Source of the DNA: SFLA01 sp045595165
Lineage (GTDB): Bacteria > Bacillota > Clostridia > Oscillospirales > CAG-382
Direction: 5' to 3'
NCBI GenBank assembly: GCA_045595165.1
Contig: JAZNZY010000026.1
Location: forward strand, 1 to 57,018
Length of the DNA stretch: 57,018 nucleotides
Under the pieces are notes generated by a model. That model searched no databases. It was not told the DNA's origin and was given only the letters and a program-made list of their open reading frames with translations. Below, piece after piece: positions 41,421-49,188 of the stretch. The translations under genes and the position numbers were made by a program. The number at the start of each line of letters is the position of its first letter. The first letter of the stretch is position 1.

Positions 41421-42035
41421 TTATTCTATAATATCAATATCAGATAAGGGCCAGACTCTGAACATAATTTTCCCCACCAACTGGCTGTCGGTAACACAGC
41501 CTATAATGGTGTTTCTGCTGTCCACAGATGTGTCCCTTTGGTCCCCCAACATAAAATACTGGTTTTCGGGTACCTGCAACGGGAATTCAACGTCGCATTG
41601 ACCGAGAGATTTGTTGATGATATAAGGCTCGTCAATCATTTCTCCGTTAACGTATACGTTTCCTTCTGCGTCAATATCAATGTAATCACCGGGAATACCG
41701 ATGACACGTTTAATAAGTATTTTATTTGAATATGCAAAAGCGCAAAGCTCACCGCGCTGGGGGTTTTGCGTTTTTATGAGTACAACTATATCGCCGCTGT
41801 TAAGGGTGGGCTCCATACTTGTCCCTGCAATCTGTACTACGGGAAGGATAAGTGTAGCGATGAGAACGGCAACCGCCGCAACTACTATCAGCGCATATAC
41901 CGTGCTTAACAGTATGCTTGCGAATTTCTTTTTGTATTTTTCACGTCTGATTTCGGTACGGATAACATCGGTAGCCGGAAAATCATATTGGATATTGTTT
42001 TTTTGCTTTTTCATAAGAATTTCAATGCAGAGCAA
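41421..42035 (-). CDS. lepB: Signal peptidase I of the pilus locus
   Basis: A 204-residue type I signal peptidase. After one membrane helix (LIVVAAVAVLIATLILP) come the nucleophile in GTSMEPTL (Ser about 72), the Lys in LIKRVIGIPGD (about 109) and LGDQRDTSVDSR (box E). TTG at 42035 with AGGAAG upstream or ATG at 42014 may be the start. Pilus islands commonly encode their own signal peptidase to process pilins. It is second in the operon, directly upstream of the adhesin. Confidence 0.92.
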   Translation of the reverse strand: MLCIEILMKKQKNNIQYDFPATDVIRTEIRREKYKKKFASILLSTVYALIVVAAVAVLIATLILPVVQIAGTSMEPTLNSGDIVVLIKTQNPQRGELCAFAYSNKILIKRVIGIPGDYIDIDAEGNVYVNGEMIDEPYIINKSLGQCDVEFPLQVPENQYFMLGDQRDTSVDSRNTIIGCVTDSQLVGKIMFRVWPLSDIDIIE

Positions 42036-42083
42036 ATCCGCTCCGCATCTTCCTTGTGTGATTTTTGTTGCCGATGTGTGTTG

Positions 42084-42392
42084 TTATTCTCCGTCTTCGG
42101 TTATGTCCGTATCTTCATGCTGCGCCGTGTCAACCGTTTCGGTTTCGGAGTGGAGAAGACGAACGTTCTCTAAGTAAAGCCGAGCGGCTTCGTCTGCCGC
42201 TTCAAAAATACCGCACAGTTTAAGTGAAGCTTCGGCAAGAGAACCCGCTTCTTTTATCTTAAGCTCTTTCGAATCAAGTTCAGCCTGCAACAATTCAACC
42301 TGCTCTTGAAGACGGTCTGCTCGTTCGGTTTGAGCCAACAGCATTTCCAAAAGCTGTCTGCGGTTAAGTTGTTTTAATTCTTTTTCTGTCAT
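42084..42392 (-). CDS. Small coiled-coil protein, first gene of the pilus operon
   Basis: About 102 residues from the Met in MTEKELKQLNRRQLLEMLL; ATGs at 42419 and 42410 are alternatives, but the first lies within the left inverted repeat. A heptad-rich coiled coil spans about 20-50 (AQTERADRLQEQVELLQAEL), then EAGSLAEASLKLCGIFEAADEAARLYLENVR. It has no membrane segment. The same type of small protein is often found at the head of clostridial sortase/pilin loci; its role is unknown. It is the first gene downstream of the invertible promoter. Confidence 0.72.
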   Translation of the reverse strand: MTEKELKQLNRRQLLEMLLAQTERADRLQEQVELLQAELDSKELKIKEAGSLAEASLKLCGIFEAADEAARLYLENVRLLHSETETVDTAQHEDTDITEDGE

Positions 42393-42406
42393 ATCCGCCC
42401 CGTGGC

Positions 42407-42699
42407 ACATAATTTTCATTATGTTGTATGATTTTTGTTGAAATTATATACATTATTATATAATAGTTAACACATTTTAGCATATTTGTTTTTAAAATTC
42501 AATGCTTTTCATACAATTTATATTAAAATAGGTAATATTTTTCGCGGTTGGATATGACTTAATAAACCTTTTATTTTTTCACCTTTTATGAAAAAATGAA
42601 AAGGCTTTGTTTGTTGCGCCGATTTTCGGAATAATATTCAAGGCGTATGTATATACTTTCGTTTTCGCTTGCAGAAATACAACATAATGAAAATTATGT
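42407..42699. other. Putative invertible DNA segment bounded by perfect 23-bp inverted repeats
   Basis: The left repeat (42407-42429) and the right repeat (42677-42699) are exact reverse complements over 23 nt. Each contains the dyad ACATAAT-TTTC-ATTATGT (right copy with centre GAAA), followed by TGTAT. The enclosed 247 nt encode no gene but carry a good minus-strand promoter. A tyrosine recombinase gene starts its 3' end 26 nt to the right. A partial direct repeat (GTATG(A/G)TTTTTGTTG) also follows both dyads. This is the layout of a promoter-inversion switch. Confidence 0.8.
42474..42502 (-). promoter_or_regulatory. Promoter inside the invertible segment, now facing the pilus operon
   Basis: On the minus strand TTGAAT (42502-42497), 17 nt, TAAAAT (42479-42474), with an extended -10 TG. 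Predicted start near 42467. In the given orientation transcripts run through the left repeat into the coiled-coil gene and the pilus operon, so the switch is ON here. Inverted, it would read antisense to the recombinase gene. Confidence 0.75.
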
Positions 42700-42725
42700 A
42701 GTATGGTTTTTGTTGCAGTTTAATT

Positions 42726-43568
42726 CTATATGATCAACCGCATACTCTCAATGCGCTTTTTGTGCTCCGCACCCGTTGAAATGATATATATTCGCGTTGT
42801 GTTAATACTGCTGTGACCGAGGATATCTGCCAATTTGGCGATATCCTTTTCAATTTTGTAAAAGGTGCGGGCAAACAGATGCCGCAAATTGTGGGGGAAG
42901 ACTTTGCCGGGAGTTACTCCCGCCTGCTCGCACAAGGATTTCATTTCCCGCCATATATTGCTTCGGTTCATGGGCTTGCCGTTTTTCGTAACAAAAATAA
43001 CTCCCGTTCTAATTCCGTGTTTGTTGGCGTATTTCAGCAGTTTTTTTCTCAGTGCGGAAACGATAAACACTTTTCTCGTTTTACCCTTGCAGGCAACCGC
43101 GGTTTCGCCTTTCTTTACGGCTTCCACCGTTATGAATTCCACTTCGCTTACACGTATTCCCGTGCCGCAAAGAGTTTGAATAAGGAGCGATAAACGCTCG
43201 TTATTTTTGCTTTCGGCAGCTTTTACGAGTGACAGATATTCCGTTTTTGTCAGTTCATCATTTTCCGAACAATAGGTTTTCTTTTGAATTTTAAACTGTT
43301 TAACACAGCAGTCCTGACGCTCCGCAAAACGCAGAAAAGCATTTAAGGCGGCTATCATGGAATTGGCGCTTGATGTTGCATACGTTTTTTTAAGATGATC
43401 CTTGTATGCAACGGTAAGCGCTTTTTCAAGCTTTCTGCCCATTGCATAGTTTTGAAAGCAGCGAACGTCGTGCATGTATTTTTCCACGGTACTTGCACTT
43501 TTTTCATCTTCTCTCAGTATGGTCTCGAATTCGTTAAGCATTTCGTTTGTAACTGTTTGAACTGTCAT
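42726..43568 (-). CDS. Tyrosine recombinase, candidate invertase of the pilus switch
   Basis: A 280-residue XerC/D-type recombinase. N-terminal SAM-like core-binding domain (about 1-95: STVEKYMHDVRCFQNYAMG). Catalytic residues: Arg139 in GTGIRVSE, Lys in ACKGKTRKV (about 161-163), His226 and Arg229 in PHNLRHLFA, His252 in LGHSSINTT and Tyr261 in RIYI. The ATG at 43568 is chosen because GGAGG lies 6 nt upstream; the frame extends to 43640 without a ribosome site. No excisionase is adjacent and its 3' end is beside the right inverted repeat, so a DNA-inversion role is inferred. Confidence 0.88.
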   Translation of the reverse strand: MTVQTVTNEMLNEFETILREDEKSASTVEKYMHDVRCFQNYAMGRKLEKALTVAYKDHLKKTYATSSANSMIAALNAFLRFAERQDCCVKQFKIQKKTYCSENDELTKTEYLSLVKAAESKNNERLSLLIQTLCGTGIRVSEVEFITVEAVKKGETAVACKGKTRKVFIVSALRKKLLKYANKHGIRTGVIFVTKNGKPMNRSNIWREMKSLCEQAGVTPGKVFPHNLRHLFARTFYKIEKDIAKLADILGHSSINTTRIYIISTGAEHKKRIESMRLII

Positions 43569-43744
43569 TATATACCTCCGTGATTTTTTGATTTTGATAT
43601 GTTTTTTTGTGATTAAAAACGATATCTTTATTATAATCAAATATCCGGACTTTATATCTTTTTTGTTTTTTCTTGCGCTGAATACGGAAAGCTAAAACAT
43701 ACCGATACTTGCAAGCACAACTTAAAACGTATTTACGGTAAAAT

Positions 43745-43779
43745 AAAAAAGCCTTGAAAGAATCAATCTTTTCAAGACT
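43745..43779 (-). terminator. Terminator left of the tRNA-Ser fragment
   Basis: CTTGAAAAG-type arms (plus strand 43751-43760 with 43769-43777) and, on the minus strand, a following TTTTTTATTTTA. It is the expected position of the native terminator of a tRNA-Ser gene. Confidence 0.7.
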
Positions 43780-43784
43780 TTTGA

Positions 43785-43834
43785 TGGAGAGAGGGATTCG
43801 AACCCTCGTGCGCGTGAGCGCAAACTGATTTCGA
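43785..43834 (-). other. Duplicated 3' half of tRNA-Ser(CGA): integration attachment site
   Basis: The minus strand carries anticodon loop CTCGAAA (CGA), half the anticodon stem, a perfect variable arm (TGCGC-TCAC-GCGCA), T-arm GAGGG-TTCGAAT-CCCTC and the 3' acceptor strand TCTCTCC. The 5' half is absent: upstream bases do not pair. This is the usual scar of a tyrosine-integrase element at the 3' part of a tRNA gene. With the tRNA on minus, the element lies to the right and the intact tRNA should be beyond base 57018. Confidence 0.8.
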
Positions 43835-43898
43835 GCAGCTGTAAAGCAGGCTCTCTCTGTCCCTCACTGTCCCTAATTTCCGCAAAAATCAAGCAATT

Positions 43899-43969
43899 AG
43901 TGACCGCTTTCTTGCCCCTTCCGAGAAAAATGCACGGCTAATGCAAGGCCAAAGGGACGGGCGGTCACT
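43899..43969 (-). terminator. Inverted repeat after the NERD gene
   Basis: AGTGACCGC (43899-43907) pairs with GCGGTCACT (43961-43969); inner arms partly match too. It starts 2 nt after the NERD gene and is probably its terminator or part of the att region. Confidence 0.5.
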
Positions 43970-43970
43970 T

Positions 43971-44813
43971 TTATCCCAACTTAATGTAATCCAATTTACA
44001 AAGCGCGTATCTGTATTTGTATCCGTTGTCGTTTACAACGATATAATCATTTTCTCGGTTAACGCTAAAAACTCGTCCGCTAATCGTTTTGATCTTCAGC
44101 TCATCATAAGACCAATGGTGAATGATTGAGATCGAATCAATACCTTTTCGAGTAAGTACACCTTCCGGCGTTGTAAAGCGCAACGATTCGTCACAGACAA
44201 TGCAGTGTAATGATTTGCCCCAAGAATTGCAGTAAAGGTAATCGGCAGCAATGCATATGTCAAAAAACCTTTCCGTATTATTACTCCAAGATACTTTTCC
44301 GTCATTTTGAATGTGGTAGGTAAGATCATCAATGTCATCGAACCATACGCTGTCGCTATCAGCTTCAATACGGTCGGCTTCTTCGAAAAAGACTACGGAA
44401 TTGACCCAAGCGTTTTCTGGATTTTCTTTTCTCAGTAAATAGATCGCTCGTCCGATTTGCTTGAAAGGAGACTTATGAATCTTGGTATGTATTTCATCTG
44501 TCCAGCGGTCTCGCTTATACTGAATGAAGTCTCCGTCACGTTCAACGAGCTGACCTTTCCAGCGCTTGACCTCTATTGCAAATAACTTGTTTTTATAGAG
44601 TATTAAACAGTCGATCTCGGCATTTCCTTCCGAGGTTTGAATGATGATATTCTTTTTGATTTTGCAGCCAGGCAAACGCGACTCAATAGCATAGACGAAT
44701 TCATCCTCGCCCCAATCACCGTACTTTTTTGCCTGCGTAGTATATGGAATCGAAGACTCGCCCATTCGCGCAAAGCCTATTTTAATTTTATGAAAAAAAC
44801 TTCGAAGTCCCAT
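43971..44813 (-). CDS. NERD-domain protein (nuclease-related)
   Basis: A 280-residue protein. The NERD domain at about 25-140 includes KKYGDWGEDEFVYAI, then NAEIDCLILYKNKLFAIEVKRWKGQ, giving the Asp and E-x-K residues of a PD-(D/E)xK nuclease fold. The C-terminal half is a beta-rich domain without a known family. First gene of the island, transcribed toward the attachment site. NERD proteins are common in mobile and defence regions; substrate is unknown. A/T-rich leader with weak promoter. Confidence 0.85.
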   Translation of the reverse strand: MGLRSFFHKIKIGFARMGESSIPYTTQAKKYGDWGEDEFVYAIESRLPGCKIKKNIIIQTSEGNAEIDCLILYKNKLFAIEVKRWKGQLVERDGDFIQYKRDRWTDEIHTKIHKSPFKQIGRAIYLLRKENPENAWVNSVVFFEEADRIEADSDSVWFDDIDDLTYHIQNDGKVSWSNNTERFFDICIAADYLYCNSWGKSLHCIVCDESLRFTTPEGVLTRKGIDSISIIHHWSYDELKIKTISGRVFSVNRENDYIVVNDNGYKYRYALCKLDYIKLG

Positions 44814-44954
44814 AACATTATTCCAACCAAATAATATCTTGATGACACATTATATCATAATTTTATGAAATTTTCAATAGCTCTCCGATTCTCTCTGGAC
44901 TTATCAAATCTTTGTGATATCCTTTGTGCTGACAAAACGGAAAGGAGTCACACG

Positions 44955-45221
44955 ATGACAACCGAAGAAAAGATAAAAGGGCTGGAGCACCTGCTCCGTA
45001 AATGCCCCGACGTGATTACCGCACTCGAGGCGTCAAGGCTGATCCACGTGAGCAAGAACACCATCCACGCGGCGATCAACGAGGGCAAGCTCATCGCATA
45101 TGCTTACCGCGGCAAGCGGCTGATCAGCAAAGCCGACTTCATCGATTACCTCGCCGCCACCACCGACGACGAAACCGCATGGCAGAGGTGTCAGCGGGAG
45201 AGGATGAGCCATGACGAATAA
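44955..45221 (+). CDS. Excisionase-type helix-turn-helix protein
   Basis: An 88-residue DNA-binding protein. HTH_17/MerR-like segment ITALEASRLIHVSKNTIHAAINEG, then KLIAYAYRGKRLISKADFIDYL, the pattern of phage excisionases and small regulators. AAAGGAG is 7 nt before ATG 44955; a longer frame from 44865 has no ribosome site. Its 3' end overlaps the start of the next gene by 11 nt. Base use is much more G+C-rich (C-ending codons) than its neighbours. Confidence 0.82.
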   Translation: MTTEEKIKGLEHLLRKCPDVITALEASRLIHVSKNTIHAAINEGKLIAYAYRGKRLISKADFIDYLAATTDDETAWQRCQRERMSHDE

Positions 45222-45759
45222 AGCAAAGAAAGGCGAAAAGCTCTCCGCCGAGCAGATCTGCAAGATCTTACATATCAGCAAACGCAAGTGCGCGTGGATG
45301 CTCCAAAACGGAATGATCCCCTGCAAGGACAGCGGCAAGAAAACCCGCCGCTACACCGTCCTGCGAAAAGACCTCGAAGCATACATAAAGGACAGCACCG
45401 AGCACCCCGAAAAGTATTTCATCCCCGTCACCTTTACCTCAAATAACCCCGGCAAACGTGAACACGATAAGTACTACCTCTACCCGCATCAGGTCCCCGA
45501 AGACTTCCGCCCGTGGCTCGACGATCAGTGGTACGACCTGCCCGACGTCATCACCCCAAAGGACGTGGAAACCATCCTCGGCTACGAACACGAATCCGTC
45601 CGCCGATGGATCACTCGCGGCTGGCTCTGCATCACCAAAGCACATAACGCCGAGCTCGTCCCTCGCGAATGGCTCATCGACTTCACCTGCGACTACGCCT
45701 TCCGCATCACCAAGAAAAGCAAAACCCACCGCGAACTGCTGGATAAATACTTCGGTTAA
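45211..45759 (+). CDS. Two-domain helix-turn-helix protein of unknown role
   Basis: A 182-residue protein with an N-terminal HTH_17-like domain (SAEQICKILHISKRKCAWMLQNG) and a second at about 110-150 (TPKDVETILGYEHESVRRWITRGWL). It overlaps the preceding HTH gene, so the two are coupled. Codons end overwhelmingly in C (for example CGC ATC ACC), unlike the genes on both sides, which suggests a separate transfer. It may be a partner regulator for excision or for the island. Confidence 0.72.
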   Translation: MTNKAKKGEKLSAEQICKILHISKRKCAWMLQNGMIPCKDSGKKTRRYTVLRKDLEAYIKDSTEHPEKYFIPVTFTSNNPGKREHDKYYLYPHQVPEDFRPWLDDQWYDLPDVITPKDVETILGYEHESVRRWITRGWLCITKAHNAELVPREWLIDFTCDYAFRITKKSKTHRELLDKYFG

Positions 45760-45767
45760 TGCATATC

Positions 45768-45802
45768 ACCCTTCGGGAACACCGCTCCCGAAGGGTTTTT
45801 CT
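45768..45802 (+). terminator. Terminator of the HTH gene pair
   Basis: An 11-bp perfect stem (ACCCTTCGGGA 45768-45778 with TCCCGAAGGGT 45786-45796), then a T run. Confidence 0.88.
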
Positions 45803-45817
45803 TTTTCAATTTATCGA

Positions 45818-45884
45818 TCAATTTCATCATTTTCACAAAAATGATGAAATTGACATTGACGAACGACAAAATTGGTGATATACT
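45818..45884 (+). promoter_or_regulatory. Fic promoter with 16-bp palindrome
   Basis: TCAATTTCATCATTTT (45818-45833) and its reverse complement (45838-45853) flank a CACA centre. They are followed at once by the promoter: TTGACG (45856-45861), 17 nt, TATACT (45879-45884). The dyad abuts the -35 box, a typical place for an activator or repressor site. Confidence 0.7.
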
Positions 45885-45920
45885 ATAGCATAGATAAAAA
45901 TAATGTAATGCGAGGTTGTT

Positions 45921-46991
45921 ATGCGTAATTACAATTACAAAAACAAATGGGAAAAACTACTCACCCCCGAAGTAGTGTCCTTGTTGACACAGATTCACGA
46001 GTACAAGGGAGAGCAAACCTTATTTATAGAAGCAAAAGCTGATACACTAACTCAACTTGTTGAGATAGCAAAAATACAAAGTACTGAGGCATCAAATAAA
46101 ATTGAAGGTATTTACACTTCAGATGAACGACTCAAGAGTCTCGTTTCAAACAAGACAACTCCTCGAACAAGGAACGAGCAGGAAATTGCCGGATACAGAG
46201 ATGTGCTTTCAACAATACATGAAAGCCATGACTTCATTCCCGTAAAGCCGTCAATTATATTGCAGCTTCACCGTGATCTGTATAAATTTAGCGGCAAAAA
46301 TATTGGTGGCTCATACAAAGGGGCTGACAATGTGATTGCAGAAGAAGACAATGAAGGCAACAAACAAGTTCGTTTCAATCCGGTACCCGCGTGGGAAACT
46401 CCGGCGGCTATTGATGCAATCTGCGAAGCGTTTGACGAAATTTTAGCACAAACCGATGCAGATCCGCTTCTTATCATACCAATGTTCATACTGGACTTTC
46501 TATGCATTCACCCCTTCAATGACGGAAACGGCAGAATGAGTCGATTGCTCACGCTCTTGCTTCTGTATCGCGCAGGTTATATCGTCGGTAAGTATGTCAG
46601 TATCGAAAAAATGATTGAGCAAACAAAAGAAACCTATTATGAGGCTCTGCAAAATAGCTCCGCATATTGGCACGATGACAAAAACGACTATATCCCTTTC
46701 GTACAGTATACGCTTGGCGTGGTAGTTGCCGCATATCGTGAGTTCTCGTCGAGAGTAAAGCTCATTGCTGCAAGCAATATGTCCAAACCCGAACGTATAA
46801 GAGAGATTATCAAAGACACTCTCGGTAAAGTAACAAAAACCGAAATCATGCAAAAATGTCCTGATATCAGCCAAGTCACGGTGCAAAGAGCATTGAATGA
46901 TTTAGTGACAAGCGGAGAAATTTTGAAGATCGGCGGCGGACGTTACACCGCATATATGTGGAATCACAATAAGGAGAATAGCGCGAAATAA
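45921..46991 (+). CDS. Fic-family AMPylase with winged-helix C-terminus
   Basis: A 356-residue Fic protein. The active site HPFNDGNGRMSR matches HxFx(D/E)GNGRxxR and sits at about 194-205. The inhibitory helix motif (S/T)xxxE(G/N) is found upstream as SNKIEG (about 58-63), making it a class II, self-inhibited Fic. The C-terminal region (SKPERIREIIKDTLGKVTKTEIMQ) is a winged-helix module. Fic proteins transfer AMP to target proteins. Promoter-adjacent palindrome suggests autoregulation. Often found in defence or toxin contexts. Confidence 0.92.
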   Translation: MRNYNYKNKWEKLLTPEVVSLLTQIHEYKGEQTLFIEAKADTLTQLVEIAKIQSTEASNKIEGIYTSDERLKSLVSNKTTPRTRNEQEIAGYRDVLSTIHESHDFIPVKPSIILQLHRDLYKFSGKNIGGSYKGADNVIAEEDNEGNKQVRFNPVPAWETPAAIDAICEAFDEILAQTDADPLLIIPMFILDFLCIHPFNDGNGRMSRLLTLLLLYRAGYIVGKYVSIEKMIEQTKETYYEALQNSSAYWHDDKNDYIPFVQYTLGVVVAAYREFSSRVKLIAASNMSKPERIREIIKDTLGKVTKTEIMQKCPDISQVTVQRALNDLVTSGEILKIGGGRYTAYMWNHNKENSAK

Positions 46992-47027
46992 AAAAATCGG
47001 TATTTTAAGGTTGCTAATTTCGCGCAC

Positions 47028-47051
47028 GAAATTGCCGCATACGGCAATTTC
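47028..47051. other. Inverted repeat upstream of hsdM
   Basis: GAAATTGCCG (47028-47037) with CGGCAATTTC (47042-47051), 4-nt centre CATA, about 25 nt before the hsdM start. It could be an operator or a weak terminator for the Fic gene. Confidence 0.5.
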
Positions 47052-47076
47052 CGAAAGTAAGAAAAGGAGTTAAGAC

Positions 47077-48573
47077 ATGATTACAGGCGAACTTAAAAAT
47101 AGAATTGACGGACTTTGGGATGTGTTTGCAGCGGGCGGACTCGTCAATCCTCTTGACGTTATTGAGCAGGTTACCTACCTTATGTTTATTCGCGACCTTG
47201 ATGATACCGATAACCTTCGCGCTAAAGAAGCCGTGATGCTTGGACTTCCTCATAAGAGTATTTTTGCCGAAAAAGTAAAGGTCGGCGATCGCGAAATCGA
47301 CGGTAATCAGCTCAAATGGTCGGTGTTCCACGACTTTCCGGCAGGTAAGATGTATTCCACCGTTCAGGAATGGGTTTTCCCGTTTATCAAGGGGCTTCAT
47401 GACGATAAGGATAGCGCATATTCCAAATATATGGATGATGCTATATTCAAAATCCCCACGCCACTCCTTCTTGATAAGATAGTTACCATTCTTGACGATA
47501 TCTACGCACAGATGGCACAGATCAAGGATAGTGACATTCGCGGCGATGTTTACGAATATCTGCTCTCCAAGATTTCGCAATCGGGACTGAACGGCCAGTT
47601 CCGCACCCCGCGCCACATCATTCGTATGATGGTAGAGCTGATGGATCCCAAGGCAGATGAGATCATCTGCGACCCGGCTTGTGGTACGTCGGGATTCCTT
47701 GTTGCCGCTGGCGACTATCTCAAGGAAAAGCGCAAAGAGGAAATCTTCTATAGCAGACAGAAGAAGGCGCACTATATGAACGGCATGTTCCACGGCTACG
47801 ATATGGACAGAACCATGCTCCGCATCGGCGCAATGAACATGATGACTCACGGCGTGGACAATCCTTATATCGAGTACCGTGATAGCTTGTCCGATCAGAA
47901 CCCCGATAAAGATAAATATTCGCTGATTCTGGCAAATCCCCCGTTCAAGGGCAGCCTTGACTATGATACCGTTTCTGCTGATCTTCTCAAGGTTTGCAAG
48001 ACCAAAAAGACCGAGCTTCTGTTCTTGGCACTTATGCTCCGTATGCTCCGTGTTGGTGGCAGATGTGCGGTTATCGTTCCCGACGGCGTGCTGTTCGGAT
48101 CTTCTACAGCGCATAAGGCAATCCGCAAGGCGATCGTTGATGACAACCGTCTTGAAGCAGTCATTTCTATGCCTTCCGGTGTGTTTAAGCCCTACGCAGG
48201 TGTTTCTACCGGAATTCTGATCTTCACAAAGACAGGACACGGCGGCACCGATAAGGTTTGGTTTTACGATATGCAAGCCGACGGATTCAGCCTTGACGAT
48301 AAGCGCAGCGAAGTCAAAGAAAACGATATTCCCGATATCATCGCGCGTTTCCACAACCTCGAAGGGGAGAATGACCGCGCTCGCACCGAAAAATCCTTCT
48401 TTGTGCCCAAGGACGAGATCGTCGGCAACGATTACGACCTCTCTATCAACAAGTACAAGCAGACGGAGTATAAGGCGGTGGAGTATCCTTCTACCACTGA
48501 ACTTATGGCAGAATTGCACGAATTAGAGACGGAAATCACCAAAGGCCTTACAGAGTTGGAGGAAATGTTATGA
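47077..48573 (+). CDS. hsdM: Type I restriction-modification methyltransferase subunit HsdM
   Basis: A 498-residue N6-adenine methyltransferase. The N-terminal domain contains LWDVFAAGGLVNPLDVIEQVTYLMFIRDLDD (in parts). SAM-binding motif I is DPACGTSGFLVAAG, and catalytic motif IV is LANPPFKGSLD. It pairs with HsdS to mark DNA and with HsdR to cut unmodified DNA. AAAAGGAG lies upstream. The stop overlaps the next ATG at 48570-48573, so hsdM and the membrane protein gene are coupled. Confidence 0.96.
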   Translation: MITGELKNRIDGLWDVFAAGGLVNPLDVIEQVTYLMFIRDLDDTDNLRAKEAVMLGLPHKSIFAEKVKVGDREIDGNQLKWSVFHDFPAGKMYSTVQEWVFPFIKGLHDDKDSAYSKYMDDAIFKIPTPLLLDKIVTILDDIYAQMAQIKDSDIRGDVYEYLLSKISQSGLNGQFRTPRHIIRMMVELMDPKADEIICDPACGTSGFLVAAGDYLKEKRKEEIFYSRQKKAHYMNGMFHGYDMDRTMLRIGAMNMMTHGVDNPYIEYRDSLSDQNPDKDKYSLILANPPFKGSLDYDTVSADLLKVCKTKKTELLFLALMLRMLRVGGRCAVIVPDGVLFGSSTAHKAIRKAIVDDNRLEAVISMPSGVFKPYAGVSTGILIFTKTGHGGTDKVWFYDMQADGFSLDDKRSEVKENDIPDIIARFHNLEGENDRARTEKSFFVPKDEIVGNDYDLSINKYKQTEYKAVEYPSTTELMAELHELETEITKGLTELEEML

Positions 48574-49187
48574 GTTGGATAAAAATTGAATTTAGAAAAG
48601 ATGAGCCAAAAGAAAACAAGAATCAATCAGTAGATTGTATTAATTGTGAGCAAATTACATCTGCTATTGTACAAGCTAGTATTAAATTGGACGAAATCAA
48701 AAAAGAAGAAGAGGAAAAGCAAAAACAGGATACCCTTGCAAACAGAAGACGCATTCTAAAAGAAAAAGATTTTTCCTATATTAAGTGCCCAATTTGGAGA
48801 GAGATTAGGGTCTTCTTCAATAACTTGCGCATTGCATGGAATTTGCTTACGCTTACTAGAGAAGAGTCTAAGCACTTTACAGCAGTTAATGTACTCACGA
48901 GATTATTGACCAGTTTGTTGTTATATGCCATAGGTTTGTCGTTTTATGCTCTTGCTGGATTCTTTGTGTATAAAACATTCTTTGCCGGAGGAGTCGCTGT
49001 TGAGTATATGCCATACATAGTAGTACCGATTGTTTTTGCAAGACTTATAAGAATTGCACGTTTTGAAGTTGAACGAATGAAAAGCGAAACGCAGTTGACG
49101 AATATCGCAATGCTATTAATTACAATTGTTACTCTAGCGGCGACAATTGTCGGCACAATCATTAGTGCACAAACTAACGGAGGGTAA
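48570..49187 (+). CDS. Membrane protein between hsdM and hsdS
   Basis: A 205-residue protein. The soluble N-terminus has a CINCEQ pair and a charged coiled-coil (LDEIKKEEEEKQKQD). Three to four membrane helices follow (LLTSLLLYAIGLSFYALAGFF, YMPYIVVPIVFARL, IAMLLITIVTLAATIVGTI). ATGA overlap with hsdM and a 1-nt gap to hsdS place it inside the operon. No known type I system component is a membrane protein of this kind, so it may be an accessory effector. Unknown family. Confidence 0.68.
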   Translation: MSWIKIEFRKDEPKENKNQSVDCINCEQITSAIVQASIKLDEIKKEEEEKQKQDTLANRRRILKEKDFSYIKCPIWREIRVFFNNLRIAWNLLTLTREESKHFTAVNVLTRLLTSLLLYAIGLSFYALAGFFVYKTFFAGGVAVEYMPYIVVPIVFARLIRIARFEVERMKSETQLTNIAMLLITIVTLAATIVGTIISAQTNGG

Positions 49188-49188
49188 T

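Noticed and set aside
42726..43568. Integrase of the right-hand island
   Set aside because: It lies on the chromosomal side of the tRNA-Ser fragment by the tRNA geometry and beside the 23-bp repeats, so the inversion role fits better, though not proven.
43785..43870. A complete tRNA-Ser gene
   Set aside because: Only the 3' half folds. Bases to the right do not form a D-arm or the 5' strand of the acceptor or anticodon stems, so it is an attachment-site duplication.
47014..48519. A 501-codon minus-strand frame opposite hsdM
   Set aside because: Shadow of hsdM, which has all methyltransferase motifs in the plus strand.
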